Positions 35,501-45,361 of a DNA stretch of 64,000 bases are shown piece by piece. Position numbers and translations under genes: made by a program. The stretch is from Streptomyces acidiscabies (GTDB lineage: Bacteria; Actinomycetota; Actinomycetes; Streptomycetales; Streptomycetaceae). The notes beneath the pieces are model-generated. The model saw nothing but the letters and a program-made list of their open reading frames with translations. It searched no databases and was not told where the DNA came from. Where the stretch lies: positions 1,756,001-1,820,000 of the forward strand of contig NZ_JAGJBY010000001.1 in the NCBI RefSeq assembly GCF_020010905.1, read 5' to 3'. Position 1 is the first letter of the stretch, and each line of letters opens with the position of its first letter.

Positions 35501-36148
35501 TCACTTCCGCCAGAACAAGTGATGCGCGACCCCGCTCGGACTCGGCACGACCTCCAGGTGGAAGCGGTCGAGCAGTTCGTCCGGCGAGTCCCACAGGCGT
35601 AGCCCCGACCCCAACTTCAGTGGAGACACGGCGACATGGAGCGTGTCGACCAGGTCGGCGTCAAGGAACTGGCGGACCGTCGAGACGCCGCCCCCGAGGC
35701 GGACGTCCTTGCCCCCGGCGGCCTCGCGGGCCTGCGCGAGGATCGAGGCCGGGTCGCCCGAGACGAAGTGGAACGTCGTGTCGGAGAGGGTGATCGAGGG
35801 ACGCGGGTGGTGGGTCATCACGAACACCGGCGTGCGGAAGGGGGGTTCGTCGCCCCACCAGCCCTGCCACTCGTGGTCGGTCCAAGGCCCGCGCTGGGGG
35901 CCGAACTTGTTGCGCCCCATGATCTCGGCGCCGATGTTGTTCCTGAAGTCCCGGGTCAGATAGTCGTCGAGGCCGCGCGTCCCGCCGGGGTCCGTACGGT
36001 TCGGCCAGCTCGCCGTCGCTCCGGCCCACGCGAAGAGCCGCCCGGGATCGACCGCGTCACCGAAGGGGTGTTCCAGCGACTGGTTCTCACCCGCGCCGAC
36101 CCCGTCGCTGGAGACGTTGAAGTTCTGGACGCGCAAGAGCTGAGGCAT
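35501..36148 (-). CDS. Dihydrofolate reductase-like family protein (RibD C-terminal domain)
   Basis: 215 residues from ATG at 36148 with GGAGGAA upstream. The RibD_C/YwjB fold is indicated by LLRVQNFNVSSDGVGAGENQSLEHPFG, NIGAEIMGRNKFG, FVMTHHPRPSITLSDTTFHFVSG and DVRLGGGVSTVRQFLDADLVDTLHVAVSPLKLGSGLRLW. It resembles deaminase/reductase proteins that bind NADPH. It is not related to the truncated DHFR 1.1 kb away except by distant fold. Substrate unknown. Confidence 0.87.
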   Translation of the reverse strand: MPQLLRVQNFNVSSDGVGAGENQSLEHPFGDAVDPGRLFAWAGATASWPNRTDPGGTRGLDDYLTRDFRNNIGAEIMGRNKFGPQRGPWTDHEWQGWWGDEPPFRTPVFVMTHHPRPSITLSDTTFHFVSGDPASILAQAREAAGGKDVRLGGGVSTVRQFLDADLVDTLHVAVSPLKLGSGLRLWDSPDELLDRFHLEVVPSPSGVAHHLFWRK

Positions 36149-36242
36149 GGGTTCCTCCTGTGCCGACGGCAACAACACCGATGAAGACTCACCGGACGAT
36201 GAAAACTCATCGGTCGGCGCCGGCCCAGAAGGAAACGCGTTA

Positions 36243-36449
36243 CTAGACCGCGCGGACTTCCCCGGCCTGCGGCCCCCGCTGCCCCTGCGTCACCTCGAAC
36301 TCCACCCGCTGGTTCTCGTCCAGGTTCCGGAACCCGGTCCCCTGGATCGCGGAGTAGTGCACGAAGACGTCCGAGCCGCCGTCGTCCGGAGAGATGAACC
36401 CGAACCCCTTCTCCCCGTTGAACCACTTGACGGTCCCCTGCTGCGGCAT
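36243..36449 (-). CDS. Cold-shock domain protein
   Basis: 68 residues. RNP1 KGFGFI and RNP2 VFVHYS, with KWFNGEKG at the N-terminus, define a CspA-type single cold-shock domain that binds single-stranded RNA/DNA and melts mRNA structure. The length is typical. The gene stands alone on the minus strand between the RibD-like gene and pncA. Confidence 0.95.
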   Translation of the reverse strand: MPQQGTVKWFNGEKGFGFISPDDGGSDVFVHYSAIQGTGFRNLDENQRVEFEVTQGQRGPQAGEVRAV

Positions 36450-36533
36450 CTACGGCCCCTTCCTCTGCTCGATCACGGTGTGCGTGCCGATCCTGCCCCA
36501 CCGCTCAGCCGGGGAAACCGGGGTTGTACCCCA

Positions 36534-36590
36534 GAGGTAGTACCCGAGGGTCAATACCCCGGGCGTAATACCCGAGGCGTAATACCGCCC
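36534..36590. repeat. Imperfect tandem repeat upstream of cold-shock gene
   Basis: Four imperfect units of roughly 14-16 bases share TACCCGAGG / TAATACC elements (GTAGTACCCGAGGGTC, AATACCCCGGGCGT, AATACCCGAGGCGT, AATACCG). Located between the cold-shock and pncA genes. Part of the window-wide TAC-rich mini-repeats. Confidence 0.55.
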
Positions 36591-36591
36591 C

Positions 36592-37179
36592 TCACACCAC
36601 AGGCTTACCGGTCAGCTCCACCCCGGCCCCCCTCAACTCCTCCACCGCCCGCTCGGTCGTCTCCTTAGCCACCCCCGCCGTCAGATCGAGCAGCACCTGA
36701 GTACGGAACCCCTCCCGAGCCGAGTCCAGCGCGGTGGCCCGCACACAGTGATCCGTGGCGATCCCCACGACATCGACCTCGTCGATCCGCCGCTCCCGCA
36801 GCCACTCCGCGAGGGACACCCCGTTCTCGTCCACCCCCTCGAACCCGCTGTACGCGGCCGAGTACGTCCCCTTGTCGAACACGGCGTCGATCGCGCCGGA
36901 GGCCACGGCGGGCGCGAAGTTGGGATGGAACCCGACCCCCTCGGTCCCCGCGACACAGTGCGCCGGCCAGGAGTTCACGAAGTCGGGGTCGTCGGCGAAG
37001 TGCCCGCCGGGCGCGATGTGGTGGTCGCGGGTGGCGACGACATGCCGGTACCCGGTCCCCCCGGCCTGCCCGATCAACTCGGTGATCGCGGCGGCGACAT
37101 CGGCACCACCGGAGACCGCGAGGCTGCCCCCCTCACAGAAATCGTTCTGCACGTCTACGACGATCAGTGCGCGGCGCAT
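36592..37179 (-). CDS. pncA: Nicotinamidase
   Basis: 195 residues from ATG at 37179. The isochorismatase-like fold has the catalytic Asp in VVDVQNDFC (Asp9), the metal-binding DHHIAPGGHF region with Asp/His ligands, the Lys in FDKGTYS, and the nucleophilic Cys in ATDHCVRATALD. It converts nicotinamide to nicotinate in NAD salvage. It lies downstream of pncB on the same strand, 125 bases away, which supplies the next step. Confidence 0.94.
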   Translation of the reverse strand: MRRALIVVDVQNDFCEGGSLAVSGGADVAAAITELIGQAGGTGYRHVVATRDHHIAPGGHFADDPDFVNSWPAHCVAGTEGVGFHPNFAPAVASGAIDAVFDKGTYSAAYSGFEGVDENGVSLAEWLRERRIDEVDVVGIATDHCVRATALDSAREGFRTQVLLDLTAGVAKETTERAVEELRGAGVELTGKPVV

Positions 37180-37304
37180 GGTCGGTGCCCTTCGGCTATG
37201 GGGGGAGTCAATCGGCTGGGGGAGAGGGGGGATCACGGCTAGGTACGGCGGGGGTACGGGGGTACTGCACCGCCAGGCAGCGGCACGGCTAGCGGCACAC
37301 CGCC

Positions 37305-38651
37305 CTAACTACCCGACCTCCCCACGAGGTACTCCGTCGGAAGAACCGGTTCCCCTCGCGAGAGCTGCGTAGCGGACAGCGGCAGCCGGCCGCGTACGGA
37401 GATATGCCGCTCACGTACTACGTCCAGAGGCTCACGCCCGACCACCTCGCCCCCCTTCACCAGCTCCACGAGCAGCTGCTGATCGGCGAGTTCGGCCGGC
37501 ACCGGCCCCGTACCGACGACCTCGGCCTCGGCGACGCCGTACGCATCGGACCGGCGGGCCGCCCACTTCCGTCCCCCCAGCGAGGTCTTCCCCCCGGAGG
37601 ACTTCTTGGCCACGGACACCAGAGGCGCCTTGGGGTCGGCGGACTCCGCGCGCGCGACCAGCTTGTAGACCATGGAACAGGTCGGGTGCCCGGACCCCGT
37701 GACGAGCTGCGTCCCGACCCCGTACGCGTCCACCGGAGCCGCCGCGAGCGACGCGATGGCGTACTCGTCGAGGTCGGAGGTGACGATGATCCGCGTATCC
37801 GTCGCGCCCAGCGCGTCCAGCTGCTGTCGTACGCGATGGGCCACGAGGAGCAGGTCGCCCGAGTCGATGCGGACGGCGCCGAGTTCGGGTCCGGCTACCT
37901 CTACGGCGGTACGGACGGCCTCGGCGACGTCGTACGTGTCGACGAGGAGCGTCGTACCCCTGCCGAGGGAGTCGATCTGCGCGCGGAAGGCGTCGCGCTC
38001 GGTGTCGTGGAGCAGGGTGAAGGCGTGCGCGCTGGTGCCGACGGTCGGGATGCCGTAGCGGAAACCGGCGGCGAGGTCGGAAGTGGTGGTGAAACCACCG
38101 ACGTACGCGGCGCGCGCCGCGGCGACGGCGGCCAGCTCGTGCGTCCGGCGCGCGCCCATCTCGATCAGCGGGCGCCCGCCCGCCGCCGAGGACATCCGGG
38201 ACGCGGCGGCGGCGATCGCGGAGTCGTGGTTGAGGATGGAGAGGATCACCGTTTCGAGGAGTACGCACTCCGCGAACGAGCCCTCCACCCGTAGTACCGG
38301 AGAGCCAGGGAAGTACACCTGACCTTCGGGGTAGCCCCAGATGTCCCCGGAGAAGCGGTACGACGCCAGCCAGTCGAGCGTCTCGTCGTCGACGATGCTC
38401 CGCTCCCGCAGGAAGCCGATGACCCCGGCGTCGAAGCGGAAGTTCTCGACGGCGTCCAGGACCCGGCCGGTGCCGGCGACGACGCCGTAGCGGCGACCCT
38501 CGGGCAGGCGCCGGGTGAAGACCTCGAACACGCTGCGCCGCTCGGCGGTGCCCGCCTTCAGCGCGGCCCGCAGCATCGTCAGTTCGTACTGGTCGGTGAA
38601 GAGCGCCGTGGACGGGACGTCGACCGGCAGCCCAAGGTCCGCAGGGTTCAT
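37305..38651 (-). CDS. pncB: Nicotinate phosphoribosyltransferase
   Basis: 448 residues from ATG at 38651. Motifs [42 protein letters not shown] (N-terminal), [14 protein letters not shown] loop ([24 protein letters not shown]) and [13 protein letters not shown] [17 protein letters not shown] are those of the ATP-coupled enzyme that makes nicotinate mononucleotide. It precedes pncA in the same direction, making an NAD-salvage pair. It is divergent from clpS with 65 bases between starts. Confidence 0.95.
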   Translation of the reverse strand: MNPADLGLPVDVPSTALFTDQYELTMLRAALKAGTAERRSVFEVFTRRLPEGRRYGVVAGTGRVLDAVENFRFDAGVIGFLRERSIVDDETLDWLASYRFSGDIWGYPEGQVYFPGSPVLRVEGSFAECVLLETVILSILNHDSAIAAAASRMSSAAGGRPLIEMGARRTHELAAVAAARAAYVGGFTTTSDLAAGFRYGIPTVGTSAHAFTLLHDTERDAFRAQIDSLGRGTTLLVDTYDVAEAVRTAVEVAGPELGAVRIDSGDLLLVAHRVRQQLDALGATDTRIIVTSDLDEYAIASLAAAPVDAYGVGTQLVTGSGHPTCSMVYKLVARAESADPKAPLVSVAKKSSGGKTSLGGRKWAARRSDAYGVAEAEVVGTGPVPAELADQQLLVELVKGGEVVGREPLDVVRERHISVRGRLPLSATQLSRGEPVLPTEYLVGRSGS

Positions 38652-38716
38652 GCAGCGGATCGTACTCCCATTTCGTCAGTGTGACGATTTCAGGGTCGCG
38701 TGGCAGCATGGGGCCT

Positions 38717-39025
38717 GTGACGTCACCCGCTCCCGCAGAGATCGAACGCACCGAAACGGTGGAGGAGGTCTTCGCCGTGGCGGAGCCCGACGTCCCCTGG
38801 ATCACGATCGTGCACAACGACCCCGTCAACCTCATGAGCTACGTCGCGTACGTCTTCCAGACGTACTTCGGCTACAGCAAGGACAAGGCCACCAAGCTCA
38901 TGCTCGACGTCCACCACAAGGGCCGAGCGGTCGTCTCCAACGGCACCCGTGAGGAGATGGAGCGGGACGTGCAGGCCATGCACGGGTACGGGCTGTGGGC
39001 CACGCTCCAGCAGGACCGCAAGTAA
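38717..39025 (+). CDS. clpS: ATP-dependent Clp protease adaptor
   Basis: 102 residues from GTG at 38717; an in-frame ATG at 38708 would add three residues. The ClpS signature is clear: [74 protein letters not shown]. Asn/Asp and Met residues in HNDPVNLM and the conserved His of VHHKG form the N-degron pocket. It delivers N-end-rule substrates to ClpAP/ClpCP. It is followed by a DUF2017 gene 32 bases later, the usual actinobacterial pair. Confidence 0.96.
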   Translation: MTSPAPAEIERTETVEEVFAVAEPDVPWITIVHNDPVNLMSYVAYVFQTYFGYSKDKATKLMLDVHHKGRAVVSNGTREEMERDVQAMHGYGLWATLQQDRK

Positions 39026-39057
39026 GCCCCTACACCGAAAGTGCTACGACCCGTTTC

Positions 39058-39645
39058 ATGCCAGGCATCTTCGAACCGCTCCCCGGCGGCGGCGCGGCCG
39101 TCGCCCTCGACGACGTCGAGATCTCGATCATCCGCTCGCTGGCGGTCCAGCTCCTGGAGCTGATCGGCCCGGGCCCCGCCGAGGACGCCTCCGCCGACCC
39201 GCTCGCCGAACTCTTCGCCGAGGGCCCCAGCGAACCGCCGTCCGATCCGGTGCTGCTGCGCCTCTTCCCGGACGCCTACACCGACCCCGAGGGGACCGAC
39301 CGGCAGAAGGAGCAACAGAAGGAGTACTCCTCGGAGTTCCGCCGGTTCACCGAGAACGACCTGCGCGCGGGCAAGCGCGAGAACGCGCTCGCCGTCGTCC
39401 GCTCCCTCGACGCGCTGGACGCGGACGGCGCCGTCCTCAAGCTGACCACCGACGACTCCCGCAAGTGGCTCGGCGCCCTCAACGACCTGCGCCTGGCGAT
39501 CGGTTCACGCCTCGACATCACCGCCGAGGACGACACCGACGTCCTCTACCACCTGCCGGACGACGACCCGCGCAAGCCGATGGTCATGGCGTACCTCTGG
39601 CTCGGCGGACTCCAGGAGACTCTCGTCGGCACGCTGATGCCCTGA
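39058..39645 (+). CDS. DUF2017 protein
   Basis: 195 residues from ATG at 39058. FEPLPGGGAAVALDDVEISIIRSLAVQLLELIG at the start, the central SSEFRRFTENDLRAGKRENALAVVRSLD and the ending RKPMVMAYLWLGGLQETLVGTL match the DUF2017 family that accompanies clpS in actinobacteria. Predicted all-helical and cytoplasmic. A role with ClpS/Clp protease is inferred only from this conserved pairing. Confidence 0.88.
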   Translation: MPGIFEPLPGGGAAVALDDVEISIIRSLAVQLLELIGPGPAEDASADPLAELFAEGPSEPPSDPVLLRLFPDAYTDPEGTDRQKEQQKEYSSEFRRFTENDLRAGKRENALAVVRSLDALDADGAVLKLTTDDSRKWLGALNDLRLAIGSRLDITAEDDTDVLYHLPDDDPRKPMVMAYLWLGGLQETLVGTLMP

Positions 39646-40003
39646 CGTCATACCTCAGATGTAACCGGTTACACCCTTGCTCAGAAGGCCCTCAAATCCG
39701 GGTAACGATCCCGTCACCGGCCCGGCCGGTTTTGGTCGCCGAGTGCGTCGTTCGTCCGCTTCTTCCTGTGGGGTGCGCCACATCTAGCACCGGCAACTGA
39801 TATTGCAGTCGTGATAAATCTTCACGACCGCCCGGCGCGCACCATCCGTATGCGCCGCCGGGTGCGCCACCGAGCCGGCTCGATCGCCGGCCAGGCAAGG
39901 GCAGGCCCCCCAGGCCCGCCCGCTCCAGCAGTTCCGGGGGGATCGAAACCCGATCCGTGGTCGACGAGAGGCCCGGATCGGCATGGAGAAAGGCGCACCA
40001 CAC
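39646..40003 (+). promoter_or_regulatory. Upstream region of amino-acid permease with TGTAACCGGTTACA palindrome
   Basis: 358 bases without a convincing gene. A perfect 14-base palindrome TGTAACCGGTTACA (39660-39673) lies just after the DUF2017 stop. An A/T-rich patch (TGATATTGCAGTCGTGATAAATCTTC, 39800-39825) could hold a promoter. Its 10-base core also occurs at 27177. Confidence 0.5.
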
Positions 40004-41434
40004 ATGACCTCCGCTCAGGTCGACACAGACAACGGCGGCGCGGACAAAGCACCCGAGGAAGGCTACGAGCGCGGGCTCGGCAGCCGTCAGGTGCAGATGA
40101 TCGCCATCGGCGGCGCCATCGGCGTCGGCCTCTTCCTCGGCGCCGGGGCCAACATCGCCAAGGCCGGCCCCAGCCTCATCCTGATGTACGCCCTCGCCGG
40201 CGTGATCATCTTCTTCATCATGCGGGCCCTCGGCGAACTCCTGCTCTACCGGCCCGTATCGGGCTCCTTCGCGGAGTACTCCCGCGAGTTCCTCGGCCCG
40301 TTCTTCGGCTATCTCACCGGCTGGACGTACTGGCTGATGTGGGTGGTCACCGGCATGGCCGAGCTGACCGCCGCAGCGATCTACGTCAACTACTGGTTCC
40401 CGGCGATCCCCCGATGGGTGACGGCGCTGGTGTTCCTGGTGGTCCTCTTCGGCGTCAACCTGATCTCCGTGAAGCTCTTCGGGGAGATGGAGTTCTGGTT
40501 CTCCATGGTCAAGGTCACCGCCTTGATCGGCATGATCGTCATCGGCCTCGGCGTCCTGACCTTCGGCTTCAGCAGCGCGGGCGACACCGCCGCCGTCTCC
40601 AACCTCTGGGCGTTCGACGGCTTCTTCCCCAAGGGCATCGGCTCCTCCCTCATGACCCTCCAGGGCGTCATGTTCGCCTACCTCGCCGTCGAGCTGGTCG
40701 GCGTCACGGCCGGTGAGTCCGAGAACCCCGAGAAGACCCTGCCCAAGGCCATCAACACGCTGCCGTGGCGCATCGCGCTGTTCTACGTCGGCGCGCTCAC
40801 CGTCATCCTGTGCATCGTCAAGTGGACCGAGTTCCAGCCCGGTGTCTCGCCGTTCGTCGAGGCGTTCGCGAAGATCGGCATCCCGGCGGGCGCGGGCATC
40901 GTCAACTTCGTAGTCCTCACGGCCGCCCTGTCGTCCTGCAACTCAGGTATGTACTCCACCGGTCGCATGCTGCGTAACCTCGCCGACAACGGCGAGGCCC
41001 CGGCCGTCTTCAAGAAGCTGTCCTCCACGAAGACCCCGGCCTTCGGCATCACCATCTCCGTGCTCTTCATGGGGATCGGCGTCGTTCTCAACTACGTCGT
41101 CCCGGAGAAGGCGTTCGGGTACGTGACGTCCGTCGCGACCGCCGCCGGTATCTGGACCTGGCTGATGATCCTGATCAGCCACGTCCTGTACCGCCGCGCC
41201 GTGGTCGCGGGCCGGCTGCCGGCCTCCTCCTTCCCGGCTCCGGGCGGCTCGGTGTGCAGCTGGATCGCCATCGTCTTCCTGCTGTTCGTGACGGGGATCA
41301 TCGCGTACGACGCCGACGCGCGGATCTGCCTGTACGTCATGGCCGGGTGGGTGACCGCGCTGGGCATCGGCTGGGCCGTACTGAAGAAGGCGAGCCCGGA
41401 GGTCACGGAGCGCGCGTACGACAAGGTGGGCTAG
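40004..41434 (+). CDS. Amino-acid permease (APC superfamily, AAT family)
   Basis: 476 residues using ATG at 40004, which has GGAGAAAGG just upstream inside a longer possible frame from 39983. Twelve transmembrane helices; the family motif GLGSRQVQMIAIGGAIGVGLFLGAG in helix 1 and the EYSREFLGPFFGYLTGWTYWLMWVVTGMAELTAA segment are typical of proton-coupled AAT-type permeases such as GabP/AnsP/CycA. The amino acid imported cannot be set from sequence. Confidence 0.93.
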   Translation: MTSAQVDTDNGGADKAPEEGYERGLGSRQVQMIAIGGAIGVGLFLGAGANIAKAGPSLILMYALAGVIIFFIMRALGELLLYRPVSGSFAEYSREFLGPFFGYLTGWTYWLMWVVTGMAELTAAAIYVNYWFPAIPRWVTALVFLVVLFGVNLISVKLFGEMEFWFSMVKVTALIGMIVIGLGVLTFGFSSAGDTAAVSNLWAFDGFFPKGIGSSLMTLQGVMFAYLAVELVGVTAGESENPEKTLPKAINTLPWRIALFYVGALTVILCIVKWTEFQPGVSPFVEAFAKIGIPAGAGIVNFVVLTAALSSCNSGMYSTGRMLRNLADNGEAPAVFKKLSSTKTPAFGITISVLFMGIGVVLNYVVPEKAFGYVTSVATAAGIWTWLMILISHVLYRRAVVAGRLPASSFPAPGGSVCSWIAIVFLLFVTGIIAYDADARICLYVMAGWVTALGIGWAVLKKASPEVTERAYDKVG

Positions 41435-41462
41435 CTCTCCGGAGGGACGGGGGTACGGGACC

Positions 41463-41486
41463 TGGGTACTACCCGGGTAGTACCCA
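41463..41486. repeat. 24-base perfect palindrome
   Basis: TGGGTACTACCC followed at once by its reverse complement GGGTAGTACCCA. Located 29 bases after the permease stop; could fold as a terminator hairpin. It shares the GTACTAC core with many other sites in the window. Confidence 0.8.
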
Positions 41487-41531
41487 CGACGCCCCCTCGC
41501 TGCCCTCGTCGGCCGCCGCCGTCCGGCATCC

Positions 41532-41568
41532 GGACCCCGTAGTACCACCCCTCGGTACTACGGGGTCC
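41532..41568. terminator. Hairpin with GTAGTAC/GTACTAC arms
   Basis: Perfect 15-base arms GGACCCCGTAGTACC (41532-41546) and GGTACTACGGGGTCC (41554-41568), loop ACCCCTC, between the permease and the JAMM peptidase genes. A likely transcription end; ends 20 bases before the next start, so it could also affect translation of the peptidase gene. Confidence 0.65.
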
Positions 41569-41587
41569 TCTGCTTATCCTGGCGACC

Positions 41588-42010
41588 ATGCTGACCATCA
41601 CCCAGGCCCTCCACGACCAGATCGTCGCCCACGCCCGCAAGGACCACCCCGACGAGGCATGCGGAGTCGTCGCGGGCCCGGCGGGCTCGGACCGCCCGGA
41701 GCGGTTCGTCCCGATGCTGAACGCGGCCATGTCGCCCACGTTCTACGAGTTCGACTCCGGCGACCTGCTCAAGCTGTACCGCGAGCTGGACGACCGCGAC
41801 GAGGAACCCGTCGTCATCTACCACTCCCACACCGCGACCGAGGCCTACCCCTCCCGCACGGACGTCTCCTACGCGGGTGAACCCGGCGCCCACTACGTCC
41901 TCGTCTCCACCGCCGACACCGACGGCAACGGCCCTTTCCAGTTCCGCTCGTTCCGCATCGTGGACGGCGAGATCACCGAGGAAGACGTCACGGTCGTCGC
42001 GTCATACTGA
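41588..42010 (+). CDS. mec: JAMM/MPN+ metallopeptidase (Mec-like, CysO processing)
   Basis: 140 residues. JAMM zinc motif is complete: Glu23 (DEACGVV), His79 and His81 (IYHSHTATEAYPSRTD), Ser89 and Asp92. In Mycobacterium the Mec protein hydrolyses the CysO-cysteine adduct to release cysteine and recycle CysO; in the related QbsD system a JAMM peptidase trims extra C-terminal residues from the sulfur carrier. Here cysO ends in GGMA, so both roles are possible. It lies 1.35 kb upstream of cysO, separated by a LacI-family gene. Confidence 0.88.
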   Translation: MLTITQALHDQIVAHARKDHPDEACGVVAGPAGSDRPERFVPMLNAAMSPTFYEFDSGDLLKLYRELDDRDEEPVVIYHSHTATEAYPSRTDVSYAGEPGAHYVLVSTADTDGNGPFQFRSFRIVDGEITEEDVTVVASY

Positions 42011-42064
42011 CTGAGTACGGCCCGAGTTGAGCCGTACGCAGCCCAACTCACCCAGTCGGAGACG

Positions 42065-43084
42065 GTGTTGACGCAAGCACGGCGCCCCACGATCGAGGAT
42101 GTCGCCCGCCGGGCCGGAGTGTCCAGGACGACGGTGTCGAGGGTCCTCAACGGAGCGCCGAGAGTCCGCGCCGAGGTGATCGACAAGGTCCGCGAGGTGA
42201 TCGCGGACCTCGGGTACGTCCCGAACCAGGCCGCCCGCCAGCTCGTCACCCGGCGCACCGGCGCGGTCGCCGTGGTGGCCACCCAGCCGCAGGACCGCCT
42301 GTTCATGGACCCCTTCTTCGACTGCCTCCTGCGCGGGATCCGCCGCGAACTCACCCGGCACGGCGCCCAGGCCGTCCTGCTGTTCCTCGACGAGCCCGAC
42401 GACCACGCGCGCGTCGCCGACTACCTCGGCGGCGGCCACGTCGACGGCGCGATCCTGTTCTCCCTGCGCCCCGACGACCACCTCGGCGCCCTCATCGCCC
42501 GCACCGGCCTGCCCGCCGTCTTCGGGGGCCGCTCGCGCGCGGGCGCCGACGACACCGCGTACGTCCATGTCGACTGCGACAACCGCGACGGCGCCCGGCA
42601 GGCGGTCACCCACCTGCGCGCGCTCGGCCGCACCCGTATCGCCACCGTCACCGGCCCCTACGACCAGGAGCCCTCCGCCGACGACCGCCTCGCCGGGTAC
42701 CGCGACGTCCTCCCCGGCGCCGACCCCGCGCTCACCGAACGCGCGGACTACACCGAGCACGGCGCGGCCCTCGCCATGCACACGCTCCTCGACCGGCGCC
42801 CCGACCTCGACGCGGTCTTCGCCGCCTCCGACCTGATGGCCGCCGGCGCCCTCCAGACCCTCCACGAACGGGGCCGCCGCGTCCCCGAGGACGTCGCCGT
42901 CGTCGGCTTCGACGACCTCACGCAGATCGCCGAGGCCACGGTCCCGCCCCTGACGACCGTCCACCAGGACGTCGAGGGGATGGGCCGGCTGATGGCGGAG
43001 CTGCTGTGCGGGGCGGTGTACGAGGGGAGGACCGGGGGGTCGGTGGTGGTGCCGACGAGGCTGGTGGTGCGGCAGTCGGCGTAG
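42065..43084 (+). CDS. LacI-family transcriptional regulator
   Basis: 339 residues from GTG at 42065 (TTG at 42068 is the alternative). LacI HTH TIEDVARRAGVSRTTVSRVLNGAPRVRAEVIDKVREVIADLGYVPNQAARQLVTRRTGAVAVVA is followed by a periplasmic-binding-like effector domain (FVPDDHLGALIARTGLPAVFGGR-type regions) ending with PPLTTVHQDVEGMGRLMAELL. The effector is probably a sugar. It sits between mec and cysO genes without obvious link to cysteine metabolism. It overlaps no neighbour. Confidence 0.9.
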   Translation: MLTQARRPTIEDVARRAGVSRTTVSRVLNGAPRVRAEVIDKVREVIADLGYVPNQAARQLVTRRTGAVAVVATQPQDRLFMDPFFDCLLRGIRRELTRHGAQAVLLFLDEPDDHARVADYLGGGHVDGAILFSLRPDDHLGALIARTGLPAVFGGRSRAGADDTAYVHVDCDNRDGARQAVTHLRALGRTRIATVTGPYDQEPSADDRLAGYRDVLPGADPALTERADYTEHGAALAMHTLLDRRPDLDAVFAASDLMAAGALQTLHERGRRVPEDVAVVGFDDLTQIAEATVPPLTTVHQDVEGMGRLMAELLCGAVYEGRTGGSVVVPTRLVVRQSA

Positions 43085-43163
43085 TACCCGGGTACATCTC
43101 AGGTACTGGTCGTAATCCGTCCGCCATGTGGAAGCGTCTTCCCGAAGGCCGGACGGGAATCGA

Positions 43164-43175
43164 TACGATGAGCCC
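43164..43175 (+). promoter_or_regulatory. -10-like element directly before leader peptide
   Basis: TACGAT at 43164-43169, six bases before the leader ATG at 43176. The spacing would place the transcription start at or beside the ATG, giving a leaderless mRNA. The -35 is not clear. Inference from hexamer and spacing. Confidence 0.4.
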
Positions 43176-43268
43176 ATGGTTGTGAACGACGTGAGCACGA
43201 GGACGCCGGGCGAGCTGCTCGTGGCGCGGCTGCACGTCGACCTGTGCAGGTGCGCCGCCGCCATCTGA
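43176..43268 (+). CDS. Cysteine-rich leader peptide (putative attenuator)
   Basis: 30 codons. The C-terminal part HVDLCRCAAAI matches the actinobacterial leader peptides of the (R/H)VDLCR type found before sulfur and cysteine genes. Two Cys codons (TGC-AGG-TGC at 43245-43253) lie six codons before the stop. Ribosomes stalling at these codons when Cys-tRNA is scarce would change the folding of the downstream hairpin at 43283-43311 and so expression of cysO-cysM. The sensing mechanism is inferred from known leaders; the coding sequence itself is clear. Confidence 0.8.
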   Translation: MVVNDVSTRTPGELLVARLHVDLCRCAAAI

Positions 43269-43282
43269 CGCCGGCCCTGCCC

Positions 43283-43311
43283 GGCGCCGTAGTCCTCAGG
43301 GACTAGGCGCC
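43283..43311 (+). promoter_or_regulatory. Hairpin after leader peptide (candidate attenuator)
   Basis: GGCGCC-g-TAGTCC (43283-43295) pairs with GGACTA-GGCGCC (43300-43311) around a TCAG loop, giving a 12-bp stem with one bulged G. It lies 14 bases after the leader stop and about 50 bases before the cysO start. No U-run follows, so it would act by Rho-dependent termination or by shielding the ribosome binding site rather than as a classical terminator. Confidence 0.55.
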
Positions 43312-43360
43312 TCACTCGCACGTCCCAGCGCCGCCCACCTTCCGACAGGAGCCCTGAGCC

Positions 43361-44597
<1,237 letters not shown>

Positions 44598-44610
44598 TAC
44601 CCGTAGTACT

Positions 44611-45012
44611 TCAGGTCAGGTGCCGGACCTGGTCCCACAGGACCGGGTCCACCACCCCCACCCGGTGCCGCAGATCCCCCACCGGTACGTCGAGCAGCTC
44701 GTCGGTCTCCAGGAAACTCGCCCGGCCCCCCGCGTCCCCCACGGCGCCGGGCGGCAGCGGAATCACCCCCGACCGCTCGTCGCGGAACTTCCCGCTGATC
44801 CGCGCGACCGTGACGTACCCCGCGCGCACGCTCAGCACCAGGAAACGGCGATCGTCCGCCACCCAGATCTCCGCCGGCCGCGGATCGGCGTCCGTACGGG
44901 AGCGCGCCGGACGGCGGGGCGGGCGGCCCGAGCGGCCCCAGCCGTCGACGAGCGTGGCGACCAGCGCGAGCAGCACCACCGCCGCGAGCGCCAGCCACCA
45001 GGACGTGTCCAT
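44611..45012 (-). CDS. Membrane-anchored PemK/MazF-like protein
   Basis: 133 residues. One N-terminal transmembrane segment (WWLALAAVVLLALVATLVDGW, residues 5-25) precedes a basic linker and a domain with PAEIWVADDRRFLVLSVRAGYVTVARISGKFRDERSGVIPLPPG ... SFLETDELLDVPVGDLRHRVGVVDPVLWDQV, the SH3-like barrel pattern of MazF/PemK. No antitoxin gene is beside it, so an RNase-toxin role is doubtful; it may be a domesticated homologue. Convergent with cysM. Confidence 0.7.
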   Translation of the reverse strand: MDTSWWLALAAVVLLALVATLVDGWGRSGRPPRRPARSRTDADPRPAEIWVADDRRFLVLSVRAGYVTVARISGKFRDERSGVIPLPPGAVGDAGGRASFLETDELLDVPVGDLRHRVGVVDPVLWDQVRHLT

Positions 45013-45361
45013 GAGGACGACGGTACCGGCGCGCGCGATCCGCCGCGCGCCCTCTCGCGATCCCCACGCGCCCCACTTCCAGCCGAACCGGTGACACCGC
45101 AGGTGAGTTCGCCCACAACGGCCCCTGGCAACGGAGCGAAGGGGGGTTTTGCGCCTTACGCTCTACGGACCGCACGACCCCCGACGCCCGTTCCCACGCA
45201 CTCCTCGGGCCCGGTCCACCCGGCACTCCCGGCCTTCCGGATCCTTCGCGAGGCCCGGCCGCGCCGGCACCACCCGGCACCGCCGGTGGCATCCGGTCCC
45301 CCGGCGCCATCGACGACCGCCGGTGTCCCCTTCGGTTCCCGCCAGCGGAGGTTTCTGCATC
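45013..45361. promoter_or_regulatory. Divergent non-coding region before MBL-fold gene
   Basis: 349 bases between two divergent genes. GC-rich with no convincing gene; a frame in phase with the downstream gene extends back to 45149 but lacks a start with a ribosome binding site and is Pro/Arg-rich. GGAGG at 45346-45350 serves the ATG at 45362. Confidence 0.5.
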
